Shown: piece by piece, positions 25,062 to 36,460 of the stretch
Numbering within the stretch: the first letter of the stretch is position 1
How the letters are laid out: each line of letters begins with the position of its first letter
Origin: Nigrospora sphaerica
Lineage: Eukaryota; Ascomycota; Sordariomycetes; Amphisphaeriales; Apiosporaceae
Direction: 5' to 3'
NCBI GenBank assembly: GCA_018287875.1
Contig: JAGVVL010000002.1
Location: forward strand, 4,216,001-4,280,000
Length of the DNA stretch: 64,000 nt
The notes under the pieces: generated by a model
The model's input: only the letters and a program-made list of their open reading frames with translations
What the model was told of the DNA's origin: nothing
Database searches by the model: none
Program-made: the position numbers and the translations under genes

Positions 25062-25726
25062 ATGCCGAACGTCACCGCCAGTCGGCCGGCTGCTCGCAAT
25101 GGCGGTCCGTCGGTATACGACGACGTCGACGCCATCACGCCCTGCCCCCCGTTGCCTTCCGACGCCGGGGAGTCATCGCCAGACCTACACGGCGCCCCCG
25201 CCGGCTGTGTCTTTGCCACGGGCAGCCCGTGCGACGAGGCGCTGGCCCCCTATCAGGACCAACCCCACGGCCACCACCGCGGCGGCCAGCGGCCCCCCTC
25301 GCCCACCAGCACGCTGAGCGCCGCCTCGCGCGCGTCCTCGGAGCTGCCGGGCCGCCAACGGCGCAGCTCGCTGCACCGCGCCCTCGAGGAGGGGACCGGC
25401 GGCGACCCGGAACGCCTCTGGCGCAAGATGCTGGCCCTGCAGCAGATCTACGGCTGCTACAACTCGGCCCGTATGAGTGCCGCCCTCGAGTCGGACGACG
25501 CCCGGTTGCTGCTGCGTAAGTTGATCTGTGCCCTCCCCCCACCCCTTTCCCCCTTTGCCCGCGCCCCGCCGGTGCAAATGCAACCGAAACCCATACCCCC
25601 CGGCCGGCGCATGTGCTGACGACCCTCGCCTTCGCTACAGCCTCGAAAGCTTGTTTGGACTTGTTGAACGAAAACATGAACCTGTTACCCGACGAGGTGG
25701 GGCAGGTCCTCAAACCATCAAAGTAA
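25062..25726 (+). CDS. small conserved-looking hypothetical protein
   Basis: Two exons, 25062-25515 and 25641-25726, encoding about 179 aa. The 125-nt intron has a GTAAGT donor and a TACAG acceptor, phase 1. The first 100 residues are low in order and rich in Pro, Ser, Gly and Arg. The C-terminal 75 residues look folded and helical: 'RLWRKMLALQQIYGCYNSAR' followed by 'SKACLDLLNEN' and 'LLPDEVGQVLK', continuing smoothly across the splice junction, which supports the model. No known domain, signal peptide or membrane segment. A TTTATA element lies only about 20 nt before the ATG and a strong palindrome lies at 24921-24952. Function unknown. Confidence 0.7.
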
Positions 25727-26907
25727 ACGGTGTCGTGTGCATGCCGCACCGTCCCCGCCTCCCGGGCACGGGACGGGGCCCCAGAGGTATTGAGATGGCA
25801 GCCGCAACGGGGGTCTGGCCGTGGAGAGCGGGGGTAGGCGGGGTGGGAAGAGAGGGCCCTTGGGATCGTTGCGTTCCCAAGTCCTTCGTCGGGCTGCCTC
25901 CCCCCTCCCCGTTGGCTTCGAACGGGTCGAGTGTGAAGGATTGGGCTTGCGTGTTTCGGGTGGGAGACGAAGGCGATTAGCGTTGGGGAAGTCGGGCGGC
26001 GGCATTGATTTGGCGGATTGGGCGTTTTTTTGGGCATCCATCCGGACCCTGACCCAGCGAGGCTAACAAAGGACCTGGGCCAGGGTCCAGGGGTGGGTAC
26101 GGAATATGGACATGATACCCTGAAATTGAAAGCTTACGAAACCTCCTTAGCTGGCCACCTCTCTATCTTTCTCTATTACCACTTTTAACTACTTTCTCAC
26201 CGCCCCAGCCCTCCTCCTACCCGGCGTGCTTATATATGGTGTATACGCGATTGGCAGTCCGGGCTAGCGCGTCGTCGAGGCCGTCGCTGACGTGGCCGGC
26301 CGACTGACCGACGAGGCTGTTGTTCCCAAGCCCCCCTTACCTTGCCTCACCCTCAGCCCCTGTCTCTTGCCCGCCGCCTTCCCTGCTGTCCCCCCCAACG
26401 TGTCCTGTGCCGCCTGCGTCGGCGACTCGATTTACCGCGAGCCGCCCCACCGTCCTTGATGGGGGCGGGCGATGACGCGGGCAAGAAACCACCGGGGACC
26501 ATGCCACTGGGACCTGGGCCGCGCTTGGCCAAGCCCCCGGTACGTGTACGGATCATCGCCAAAGCAAGGTCTCAAGACTGGAAAGGGAGCGGCATGTGAC
26601 GCCAGCCCGGCACGGCACCCAACGCGTCTAGCTCGCCGCCAAGAGGCTACCGCTAGCCAGGGCCCCGGCGGCTTCGCCAAGTGTGTCCCGCCCCGCCAGG
26701 ATGACGACCCTTTCCCCTAGGGCGGCCCCGAATGCCTTGGTTCCAAGGGGCCCCTGGGCCGCCGGTGTGCGGCCGCTTTCCTTCACGGGGCCCCCGGATG
26801 CCCCCGCTGGGGTGCTGGCGCGCCGCCGCCGGCCCCGGCCGTCTAGTGTATACCGGCATGGGTGACCCGGTAGCAGGAAAAAAAGGGGGGGGAGGGTGGC
26901 TAAAGGC
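25727..26907. other. convergent intergenic stretch
   Basis: About 1.2 kb between the 3' ends of the small hypothetical gene (plus) and the SET gene (minus). No supported gene. G- and C-rich, with chance open frames on both strands. Confidence 0.5.
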
Positions 26908-28403
26908 TCAGCCGTCGTCGGCCATGAGACTCCGCAGCGCGGCCACGATGACTTTGCGGCACTGGCCGCGGTACTCGAGGGCGAGGCGCTGGTTGGCGTT
27001 GGCAGCGGGCGGCATCTCGTAGGCGTCAAGCCCGTCCAGGTCGTTGCTTAGCTTGGACCCCAGCAGGCCGACGATGCGGCCCCGGAGGTCGGGCGCGATG
27101 CGGCCCGCCATGATGTCGTCCATGGAAGCGTCGTCGCCGTTGTCGTCGCCGGCGTCCAGGCCCAGCTGCTTGCGGAGGCTCTCGTAGAGAGTCGTCACCA
27201 GGCTGTCCTGGATGTGCGCGAAGACGGGCGTCACGGCGCCGTCGTCAGCCATCAGCCTCTTGCTCCGCCCCACGAGGGAGCTGGCGTCCGCCATGGGTCG
27301 CAGCGACACGAGGTGGAACCCCGCGAGGTCGTCGTCGTCGGTCGACTTGGTCTTGACGTGGTGGTAGTCGTTGTGGAACATGTCCGTTTCCGGGAGGATA
27401 AAGCCGTAGCCCAGCAGCAGCTCGGCGTTGGTCTTCATGCCGTAATTCTGGGGTCAAGAGTCAGCAGGCAGGCGGGCGTGCCAGCACATGGACAGATAGC
27501 CTCAGGGCCGCGGTGGGAGGGGCAGGTGGAGAGGGGGGGGGGGCGAGCGAGCGCCCAGAAGGGGACGAAGCGCTGTCCGGCACGGCTACGTACGTTGAAT
27601 ACCTGCTCTCCCGAGAGGCACGTCTGGCCGGCGAGGAGTTTGCACAGCTGGGTGGCGCGATCCGTGGTCCATGGGGCCTTGGCCAACGGGGAGTGGTTGC
27701 CCACGTCGTACAGTGGCAGGAGAACGGAAAAGTCGTCGATTTCGCAAGCCAGGTTCAGCGCGGGGGCGTCGGGGATGATGAGGGACGGGCGGAAGCTTCG
27801 GCTGGTGAAGATGGCGTAGGCCCAGTGGTACAGGGGGCGGTTGTAGGTCTGAGCATACGAGTCGGGCAGGCGGGCCATGGCGGCGGCGAACTCGCGCTTC
27901 AGCGTCTTCTTGATCTCCTTCACGGCGTCGTAGGCCTCGGTCCCCAGCAGGAAGTCGATGTCGTCCTTGGGCCACAGGGCGGGCAGCATACTGGCCATGT
28001 GCTCGGGCTGGGGCAGGGTACGCAGGTAGGGCCACCAGGCCGAGGCGGGGCCGAGAAGGTACTCCTGGATCAGCTTGAAGCGGCCGATGACGTGCGGCGG
28101 CGTCTCGCGCAGGAAGTCGGCGGGAAACCATTCAGCCGGAGCCGGGGCCTCGGGTGGCCCGAAGCTCCCGGGGCCCACCTCGGGAAAGGCGGCGTGACCG
28201 CAGACGGCGTTGAGGTACGACAGGCTCCGGCCGATGGGAAGCGTCACGATGGCCTCCTTCTGGTGGAGGGTGCAGCCTTCCTTCACCCGAAACGACCCCT
28301 TGGTGACGGCATCGTGGTAGATTTCAACCGACGGATGGAGGCTGCCCCCGGCTTCCTCCACCCACTGGATCAGCGCCTGGTTGCGCTCGTCGGGCGATGC
28401 CAT
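26908..28403 (-). CDS. SET-domain lysine methyltransferase, SETD6/RKM4-like
   Basis: Two exons, 28403-27594 and 27447-26908, encoding 449 aa. The 146-nt intron (GTACGT...CCCCAG) is phase 0 and joins 'GEQVFN' to 'NYGMKTNAELLLGYGF', recreating the conserved C-terminal SET motif exactly. The N-terminal SET part carries 'GCTLHQKEAIVTLP' and the catalytic 'YDVGNHSP' (Asn236-His237). The insert between the SET halves ('WWPYLRTLPQP') is that of the Rubisco-LSMT/SETD6/RKM4 class. The C-terminal part matches the helical substrate-binding domain and ends in 'NQRLALEYRGQCRKVI', also typical of this class. It should transfer methyl groups from S-adenosylmethionine to lysines of ribosomal or other non-histone proteins, in cytosol or nucleus; the substrate is not knowable here. 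Acidic loops lie around residues 290-300 and 360-372. Confidence 0.93.
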
Positions 28404-29323
28404 GGCGACCGAAGAAGAAGTTGGTGCTCCCGAAGAGTAACAGGACGCCGCCGGTGCGATGGCGTGCTGGGTCGTGCGATGTCCAGGCTGCGGCAGGAAA
28501 TGTATGTATTATCGGCCGCGCCGCTCTATGCCCAGAAACACAAGCCGGGCACCCAAGACCAACGAAGAATGGATGTTCAAAAGATACGATGCGGGCGGCG
28601 CAAGGGTACGGGGCAGCTTCTGCAAACTTCTCTATATGGATCATTGCTTTTGGCGTGGGTGGCTTGGGTCTGCGATGGATCCTCCCGACTAAATTCCCAG
28701 TCCATCCACCCCACCAATGGCCAAACCCACCCGTTAAACACAAAAACTGCGGGGGCGTTAACGCCAATCCGCCCGGGTACATGTCGTAATTAGTGTGGAA
28801 GCATATGGGATTCATACCCCGCGGCTGCATTATCCGACTTCCCCTCTTACACCTACGCCTATTCTCCTATCCAAAGTTGGGGGTCCGTCTATTTTCTCTC
28901 GCACCCAATGGCTTCTGGTGAGGCTCCGGCCGGCCATGATACCGCCGAAGGCCGTCCGTCACTTGCATAGGCTTTTCCGGACAAAGCCGGAGCGTAAGGC
29001 CCCCTCTGCACCGGATAACGGAACGTGTGGACAAGGATCGGGCTCTACACCAGGCTACTCGGCCGCTCGACCAGGTACAGGAGCCGCTTATTACACATTG
29101 ATTTCCTTATACAGAACCCCGCGTTGGAATTCCGGCTCGGCTCCTGCCCCTTCTCTGGTTTATAAATCGGGTCAATACGAAAGAGGGAGCTATCGGAGGT
29201 ACACACGAAGTCGAATTTGCCCCTCGACCTTTTCGAGACTTCCATACTCGCTTGAGATGCCGACACGCATGCATGGAGGGCCAAGTATACTCGCCACGGA
29301 GGCGGTGGACGTCTTCAGTCTGT
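28404..29323. other. intergenic, 0.9 kb
   Basis: Between the 5' end of the SET gene and the 3' end of the PhyH gene, both on the minus strand. It should hold the SET gene promoter proximally. No coding evidence. Confidence 0.5.
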
Positions 29324-30695
29324 TTACGTGGCCGTCACGGGTCCGCTCGGGAGCAATGGAGTCGCCCGGAGCCGGCCCACGCAATCGTCTCGCCGTTCCG
29401 CCACGACGCCCTCGCGGACTTCGCCGTCCAGTCCGCCCACGGCCCCCGTGCTGCAGTAGCCCATCAATCCCTTGTGGCGCTCCGACAGCTTCGGCGCCAC
29501 GTCGGCGCGCAGGGACAGGGGGTTCTGCTCTTGCAGACGAATGTAGGATCTCATGAAGAACATGCTGATAGCGGGCCGCTCCTCGGTCGCGTGCACGTTG
29601 GGGCCCGTTGCGTGCCACAGGCGGCTCTCGAAGACCATGGCCGTACCGGCCGGCGCCTCGGCCGCGACGCTGCCGTCGACGTGGAAGATGTCGGCGGGCG
29701 CCACGTGGCCCCGGTGGGAGCCCGGGTAGACGCGCGTGGCACCGTTGGCCTCGGTGAAGTCGCATAGGAACCACATGATGTTGAGGCCGAACGCCACATC
29801 TCGCACCGGCGGCTGGATAGCGATCTGGTCCGTATGGAGCTGCATCGGCTCGCCTCCCGGACGCGCAATGTTGGCAAAGTAACTGTGCACGTGGGCATAG
29901 TCGCCGAGGAGCCAGGGAACCACCTCGTCGATGAGGGGGTGTTTGAGGAGGTCGAGGAACTCCTGGCGGCCAGCCTGTCAGTGCCTTTGTTCCCGGCTTA
30001 GGTCGGAGAGGTGGGCTTACATCGCCTTTGTTGGTAAGTACCCAGATACGCTGGTTGGGCTGAAGCGGGCCCCCATCGTTCCTGGCCACTCCGGCCTTCA
30101 CTTCACCCGCCGCTTGCTCCCGGACCGCCTTCTCAAGGATGGCAACCTCGTCAAGCGTCAGCGCACCCTGGACGAAGCCGTATCCGAATTCCTCGATGTT
30201 CTGCTTGACTTGTTCGAGGTCCCGGGTCGGTCGAGGCAGCTGGGGAAAGACCGCGGGAGTAAAGGCCGACAGGGGCTCAGGGGGTCTTGGCGTCAAGAGG
30301 TCGGCGAATCTGATGGCAACGGCAATGCTGCCTCGGGGCTTGTACGCCTCATGGAAAAAGGCGTCCTTGAACAGACCGAAACGAGGTTCGAGGTGGCCAG
30401 CGGCAAACTGGACAATGTAGTGCGGTTTGATGGTCAACTCGGCATCAGGCGTATCAGAACACTCGTCTAGCCAATCGGCTTCCTTTTTGCCCGCCCGGCC
30501 ATCGACGAACAGTGGCGGACGGCCACCGAGGGAGACGGAGATGATGGCGTCCAATCTGCTCAAGGCCGCCAGCTTGCTCCGTATAACCCGGCGGGCCTCC
30601 TCGACGCTACGTTCGAACTTGTCAGGCCGGCTGTACGAGTGGCTGCTGAACTCGAGGCCCGGCATCAAGGGTCCGTTCGGGGGGAGGTCAGCCAT
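29324..30695 (-). CDS. SCP2-PhyH fusion: sterol-carrier-like domain plus phytanoyl-CoA dioxygenase-family domain
   Basis: Two exons, 30695-30021 and 29974-29324, encoding about 441 aa. The 46-nt intron (GTAAGC...GACAG) is unusually short but keeps phase 0 and restores the domain. Residues about 25-140 resemble an SCP2 lipid-binding domain ('PDAELTIKPHYIVQFAAGHL', then 'FFHEAYKPRGSIAVAIRFADLL'). The rest is an Fe(II)/2-oxoglutarate dioxygenase of the PhyH family: metal ligands His272 and Asp274 (MQLHTDQ), distal His346 (RLWHATGP), and Arg357 (ERPAISMFF) for 2-oxoglutarate. The motif 'ANGATRVYPGSHRGH' is diagnostic. The likely reaction is oxidative hydroxylation of a hydrophobic substrate presented by the SCP2 part. 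There is no clear peroxisomal C-terminal signal (it ends VTAT). I chose 30695 because the frame upstream of it is low-complexity. The neighbour 0.9 kb away in the opposite direction is a Pyr4-like membrane protein. Confidence 0.88.
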
Positions 30696-31611
30696 GCCGG
30701 GTTCTGCGAGCAAACAGGTGTAGTGTGTAGGATGGCGGGAGGTCGCGAAGGCGGAGAAGGGGCAGATAATACCCTGGGTAGGTGCAAGAACGTGGGTGTG
30801 CAGCCCGGGACTCTTGTATTCGGGATGGGCTGCGGCTGCTGGTGCCACCGCCAGCTATTCTCCTCGTCACCGTTGGACGCATCCTCTCGGGTGAAGTATC
30901 CAATCCAGCAGTTAGGTGACGGTGATGGCGGCAAGTAATACCACATACCATCACGAGGGCTCCTGCGGGTTGTACCAACGTGTTGGTGCGATTGGATAAC
31001 CGTCGGGAACAGATGTGACAAGAGTCGAGTAAGGGATGGCCCCCGGGGAACCTAGGTGAGGGGCCGCTGACCCCATCTTCGATAGACGGCGGTCTCGCGG
31101 TCCCTGGACCATCGTGCGCCCTACGGGAATCGGCCCGTGTGCGCTGTGCCATTGCATCGGGAGGACAGGTAAAGCAAACCCTCGATATCTGGTGGCAAGC
31201 GATGGCAGCACCATCGACCTTTGGGGGAACAGGCAGGGAAAGGCGAGGCAACTGAACGTGGCGGGCAAGCACGGGTGAGGATGCGCATCCCCTGCTTGCA
31301 TGGGCACTACCTGATATCGGAGTTCTGGTCTAAAATGTTCAGCACAATCATCCCACGGATCCAGTTGCCTACCCGGTTTCTTCCAATCCCAGTCTCCGGT
31401 TCCGTCGAGAGTGTAGAATGGGGGCCTTGACCCCGCGTGCGTCCTGCGCTTCGCCTTCCTCTGCTTAGCTGTCGTAACATACGGCGACATCTTCGCGTGC
31501 CCCACATAAGCTCCTGACAACAATAACAACAGCAGCAGCAAGTCAGCAAGCAACGCCAAACCAACAACATCAACAACTCCACCACCATCATCCACCACTA
31601 CCCACCACAAT
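30696..31611. promoter_or_regulatory. shared divergent promoter region
   Basis: Head-to-head spacer of 916 nt between the SCP2-PhyH gene (minus) and the Pyr4-like gene (plus). The last 110 nt before the plus-strand start is CAA/CAG/CCA-rich, typical of an unstructured fungal 5' UTR. Open frames through this region are chance. Confidence 0.55.
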
Positions 31612-32574
31612 ATGGGCTCGTCCGACGTCGCACCCGCCCATGCACCGCCGTGGCTCGTGCCGCTGTCGACGGTCCTCCTGGCCGTCGCCGTGTCGCTGTG
31701 GTGCCTGACGTACGTGCTCATGACGCGCCGCTCGCTGGAGACGCGCTCGTATGGGATGCCCATCGCGGGGCTGGCCATCAATGTGGGGTGGGAGATCGTG
31801 TACGGCTTCTACGTGTCCGAGGCCTGGTTCGAGAAGACGGGCTTCCTCGTCTGGCTGCTGTTCGACGGTGGCCTGCTCTACACGACGGTGCGCTTCGCCC
31901 CCGTCGAGTGGCGCGTCACGAGTCCCTTTGTCGGCCGCCACATGGCCGCCATCCTCCCGCTCCTCGTCGCCGTCAGCGCCTGGGGCCACTGGGCCTTCGC
32001 CCGCTGGTGGCTCGCCGCCGGCCCAGGCTTCGGCTCCGGCGACAAAACAGGCAAGTCGTGGCGCGGCGCCGACGGCTACGACACCACCGAGCTCGGCTTC
32101 TGGTCCGCCGGCGTCTCCCAGTCCTTCCTGAGCGCCGCGAGCTTAGCCATGCTGGTCGTCCGGGGCCACTCTGGAGGCACAAGCTATGCCATCTGGTGAG
32201 TCGGTCCGGCCCGGATCCGTCCCTCCTTTCTTCGCGTCTCGCTTCCCCCACCCAATCTCCCCCCTTCAGCCCGCGCGAGACCCTTACTGACCGCCCCGCG
32301 CACGTTCCCTCCCGGCAGGGCCGCTCGCTTCCTCGGTTCGCTCTTGGGCATGGTCTTCTACTACGGAGTGCTCTGGTGGTACTGGCCCGAGGCCCACGGC
32401 TATTTTGTCAGTGAGCCTGCCATCTTCATCAGTTGCCTGTTCGTTCTCTGCGACCTGGCCTACCCCTTCGTTCTGTGGCAGGTGCGCCAGACAGAGCAGA
32501 AGCTCCCGGACGGGAGATTGGTGCGGAAGCCCGTCGCGGACCAGCTGGGGCGGAGCAAGCCCAAGGCAATGTAG
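31612..32574 (+). CDS. Pyr4/PaxB-type integral membrane protein (terpene cyclase family)
   Basis: Two exons, 31612-32195 and 32319-32574, encoding about 279 aa. The 123-nt intron (GTGAGT...GGCAG) is phase 2 and restores 'SYAIWAARFLGSLLG'. About seven hydrophobic segments (first at 15-37) cover the length. Two acidic residues lie at the places that are catalytic in Pyr4: Glu61 in 'NVGWEIVYGF' (Pyr4 Glu63) and Asp240 in 'LCDLAYPF' (Pyr4 Asp218). In that family the acid pair protonates and steers cyclisation of an epoxy-prenyl substrate in the ER membrane. Many fungi also carry members outside biosynthetic clusters whose substrate is unknown, and this may be one. The only accessory-type neighbour is the divergent PhyH gene; no polyketide synthase, aromatic prenyltransferase or epoxidase is nearby. 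Confidence 0.68.
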
Positions 32575-35500
32575 GAAGCGCGCGCGCGGGTGAGCCGTCG
32601 ACGGACGGGCATCTTGCGCCCTTGGGACAAGATGACGCGCATGACCTGGAAAACCCGGCAACCCGGGTCGATGCGAAGTATGTAACTGCTCAGCAAACAC
32701 AGCCGTTTTCGTGTCCCTCCATATGCAAGAGGCGTCCCAGAGGCGCACCGGGAAGCTTTTGATCAACGACGATGGGGCGCAGGGCCAAGCCGAGGCCTCT
32801 CCGGAGCCCCGATGTGATATCTGACAGGCTCATGCTCGTGGATTGTATCGCCCAAGACATGTAGTTGCTTTTATGATGTGTCGTCCGAAGGCAACTTCCA
32901 GATGATCTTCACCGCTCCACCTCCTGTCACGTCCAAGCCCGAATAGGGGGGGCCTCGGTGCGCGCTAACGGACGCAAAGCCGCCCCCGCCCCATCACCCC
33001 GGACTGGCGAAAAGCAAGATAGACGACTGGATAGGCGATCGTGTTTGAGTAGAAGGTACATATGTAAGATCAGGATCGAGGCGGGCAGGGGTAAGTCATC
33101 AGCCCTGCAGTCGTGATTGCTTCTCGGGTTCCTTCTTCGGGCTGAGAGACGCGAAAAACGCGCGGGGCAACCCTTTGCACAAGGCCTGTGGAGCCGGCCG
33201 GGCGAGAAGCCATTGCTGTCCCGGGGCGAGGGGAGAGGACCAGCCCCTATGTGGTTTATGTAGCATAATCGAAGGATTACTATTACCTAGTCGACATACG
33301 AGACGCGTCCAAGGTGGCGAGTACATGGATGCGTGGTTATGCGAGCCAATGACAGGTCCCCTCACGCGCGAGCGACTGCTCCAGACCCCCCGAGTCCCCT
33401 CCCTCTTTGCTTTTTCTACGACGGCCGGACATGGAACCAATGGTGTACATGCGTCTGGATCGAGGCAGCCAACGAACACTCGTTCGCCGGTGCTCCTGAC
33501 AACGTCATCTGCATGCCAAGTCAGCCGCCGCCGCAGCACGACGGCGCAGTCCTTTCCCGTCTTGGTCGGACCCGAGAACCTGGTTGTTGAGCCGCCGCCC
33601 GGGCGTCTGGGCAAACTCGCTGAGCCGCCGCCCACGGCCAGTCGGTCACCTGAGCCAGAGGACCACGCCCAACCGGCCAGCTCTACGAGGGCCTGTCCCG
33701 TTGCGTTCGTTATCCTGCCGTTCCCCCATGACCCCCGAAGGGCCAATGGGCGCTTCCGGCAGATCCTGGTCCGCCCGTCTCCGAGCTCTTCCTTGGTATA
33801 TCCTGGCGGTGGGGTGCGTGTCTGAGATACGCGAGTTTCGGGGCATCTGGTTCCCCCTCGTGGGTCCTCCGATCGGATCTAGCATGCGCCCTCGAAAAGA
33901 AATAAAGATGGAGGGGTAGAGGGGGGAGATCCCGCAGCCAAGAAGTCGACCTGGTTTTCGGCAGGTATGCCACCGCACCGGCCCACGTCCTGCGTCGGAG
34001 ATTTCGCCATGTGGTATAGTCTGCGTCCCACCTCCCAACGGGCCAGCAAGAGAAATGGAGACGAGGACGGGCTGAGTGCCTCGGGTAGACGGATGTGCAT
34101 ATTCTCGGAAGGGGACAAAACGGCGAACACCGTGTGATCGCATTTGTCTCCTTGGGCGGCAGAGTTAATCTGACCAGCCTGCATGCCAAGACCGGCGCGT
34201 GTGCATCAGTCAGGTTGCAGTACAGTGTGGGCGTAAGCTGCATGCAGCCACGCGCAGCTGGTAAATGTCGCCAACATGCGCTGACACTACCGAGCATGGC
34301 TACCAGGCATGCGGCCGCCATGTTCCGCGGTGCGCGCTTCTGCCGTGACCCTGATAATATAGATGCTGCTTGGGGCCGTCGAGAAATCCTGCACCCCCCC
34401 AACATAACGAAACCGGTGAGCTCACACCGACGGGCCCGCGAGCTTTGGCAGCTCAAACGTGGACTTGCGTGAGGCGGGCCGATCCCTCCGCTTCGAATCA
34501 TATCCTGCATCGTAAGGTGCGGCCAAGGCACGGCACGGTAAATGGAGACGCCACGAGCTGGAAAGAAGGGTGGCAGTGGTTTGTGCAGCCGTTCGATCAG
34601 ATCCACCACTAGAAGAGATCGGTCACACCCAGACAAAGCTTTGGAAGGCACACGATGACTGGTGCCGGGCGGTGTTGCCCGATGAAAGATTCCCCCCCCC
34701 CCGGGGGGCCATCGGGGAACGTCTCATGGGTGCAGCCTGTCCGCCGATGGCTATTAGCCGCCTGCGAAAGACGACGGTGTTCCGTGAACAGGCGGCACTC
34801 AGTAGAGGGTGGTGGTAAAGGGGCGGGTAGGAAGCGGTGGATATTTCACAGGACGGCGGCTCCCGGAAAGCCCGAGGAAAAAGAGCCGTTCAATGGGCCA
34901 AGACATGATGCATCGAGCCATTCAGCCATGGTAGGCGTAGGTGGCGCCATGGCGCTGCGTCGAAAAAAAAAAACGTGTTCAGTAACCCTACTTCTCTGCA
35001 TGATTGGCAAATTGGGAGGCCGTACAAACGGCGTGATGGCGGGAACCAGGACATGGGGCTTGCAGATACTTACCCCCGCCATGTACCAGTATCACGCACA
35101 TCTTGGAACGGCTGCAGTTCCCACCAGCGGGCCAGATACACCCCAAACCACTGATTCAGGTATGTAAGTATCCGCGTGCCGTGTACAGGCTCCTTGCAAG
35201 CGGGCCAGAGTGAAAGGGGGGACCACCCAATGTGAGATATGACAGAGCTACGGCCGCCAGCAATTCTGAACAAGCCAAGTACCGCGAGCTAGGGCACGGG
35301 TGCCGGCGCGCTCGCAAAACTTGCCCTTTTCCGCAGCGTGAGCCGAGACTGCCAGGGCGACGGAGGCAATGGAAGCCGGTGAGCGGTCGTCAAGCCCGAT
35401 CCGGAGGAAATGTCCCCACGAGATCTGGGTAGCGATCGGATGGTCGGCACGGGCAGAATGGCGAGCGATCTATGCCGTGGGCGGGAGAAAAGGATGTCCG

Positions 35501-36398
35501 CTTGGCGTGGCTAACGGTTCCAGCGGATGGTCGATTGGACGGGGCGGCAGAAAAGGATCCGGCTTTCTTCACGAAGGGGGCGCGGGCGGATGGGTTATAA
35601 GTGGTTGGTAAGAAGTATGGAGAGGAGAGGTAGGTAAGTAGGTAGGCCTACCCATTAGACGGAAGTACTTAGCTGGGTGTGTAGTGTCCAAGGTGGGCAG
35701 GCCGGCTGTACTTGGACGGTACAGTACCGTGGGGACTGCAGGTAGGTACTTTTCCCCTACACACCTACTACACGTCCTTCTCTTGCTTCCCAAAACCACA
35801 TCTGCACACAGACCGGGCGGCGTGGACATGGATGGGGTTGAGGGTGCGGATGGTGCGGATAGTGCGAGGTTGGCACCCAAGCCCATCATGGGCGTCTTAC
35901 AAATAGAAAGGCTGTCGCGCAGCCACGTTTCGGGCTCGCACGGGTAATGCCGGTCCCCCATCTCACCCACCACACGATTCCATTTCCCCCACAAGCTTGG
36001 CTTTCCGGGGTCCGGCTGGGAGAGGTCAGCAGCGTAAAAGCGACGTATCGAGCGGGCTTGTATGGGCGGCACGCGGTCAACAGACGGGCTGCAGGTTTTG
36101 AGTGGTCCGAAGCGGATGTTGTTGGTTGGCCCACGACCACGATACGCTACAAAGGCTCAAAGGGGGGGGGCGCCGGATGGTGGTGGTGGAGAAGAAGGAG
36201 GGAGGGGGGAAAGAAAGAGGGAAAGGCGGGAGGACGAAGGGCGGAACGGAGACAGATAGATGGCGGATGGCCCTAATGACATTTCACGTACGCACCCATC
36301 CCAATCCCGCCGCTTCAAAACGTCGTCGACGGTCTCTAATATCAAGGACGCGCACCTGCGCACGGCGGCGGCGGTCAGTTCCCGGGAAACAGGCGGGG

Positions 36399-36400
<2 letters not shown>

Positions 36401-36454
<54 letters not shown>
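36401..36454. repeat. (CA)27 microsatellite
   Basis: Uninterrupted CA dinucleotide run of 54 nt, followed by TATA and further CA-rich sequence to about 36475. Confidence 0.97.
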
Positions 36455-36460
<6 letters not shown>

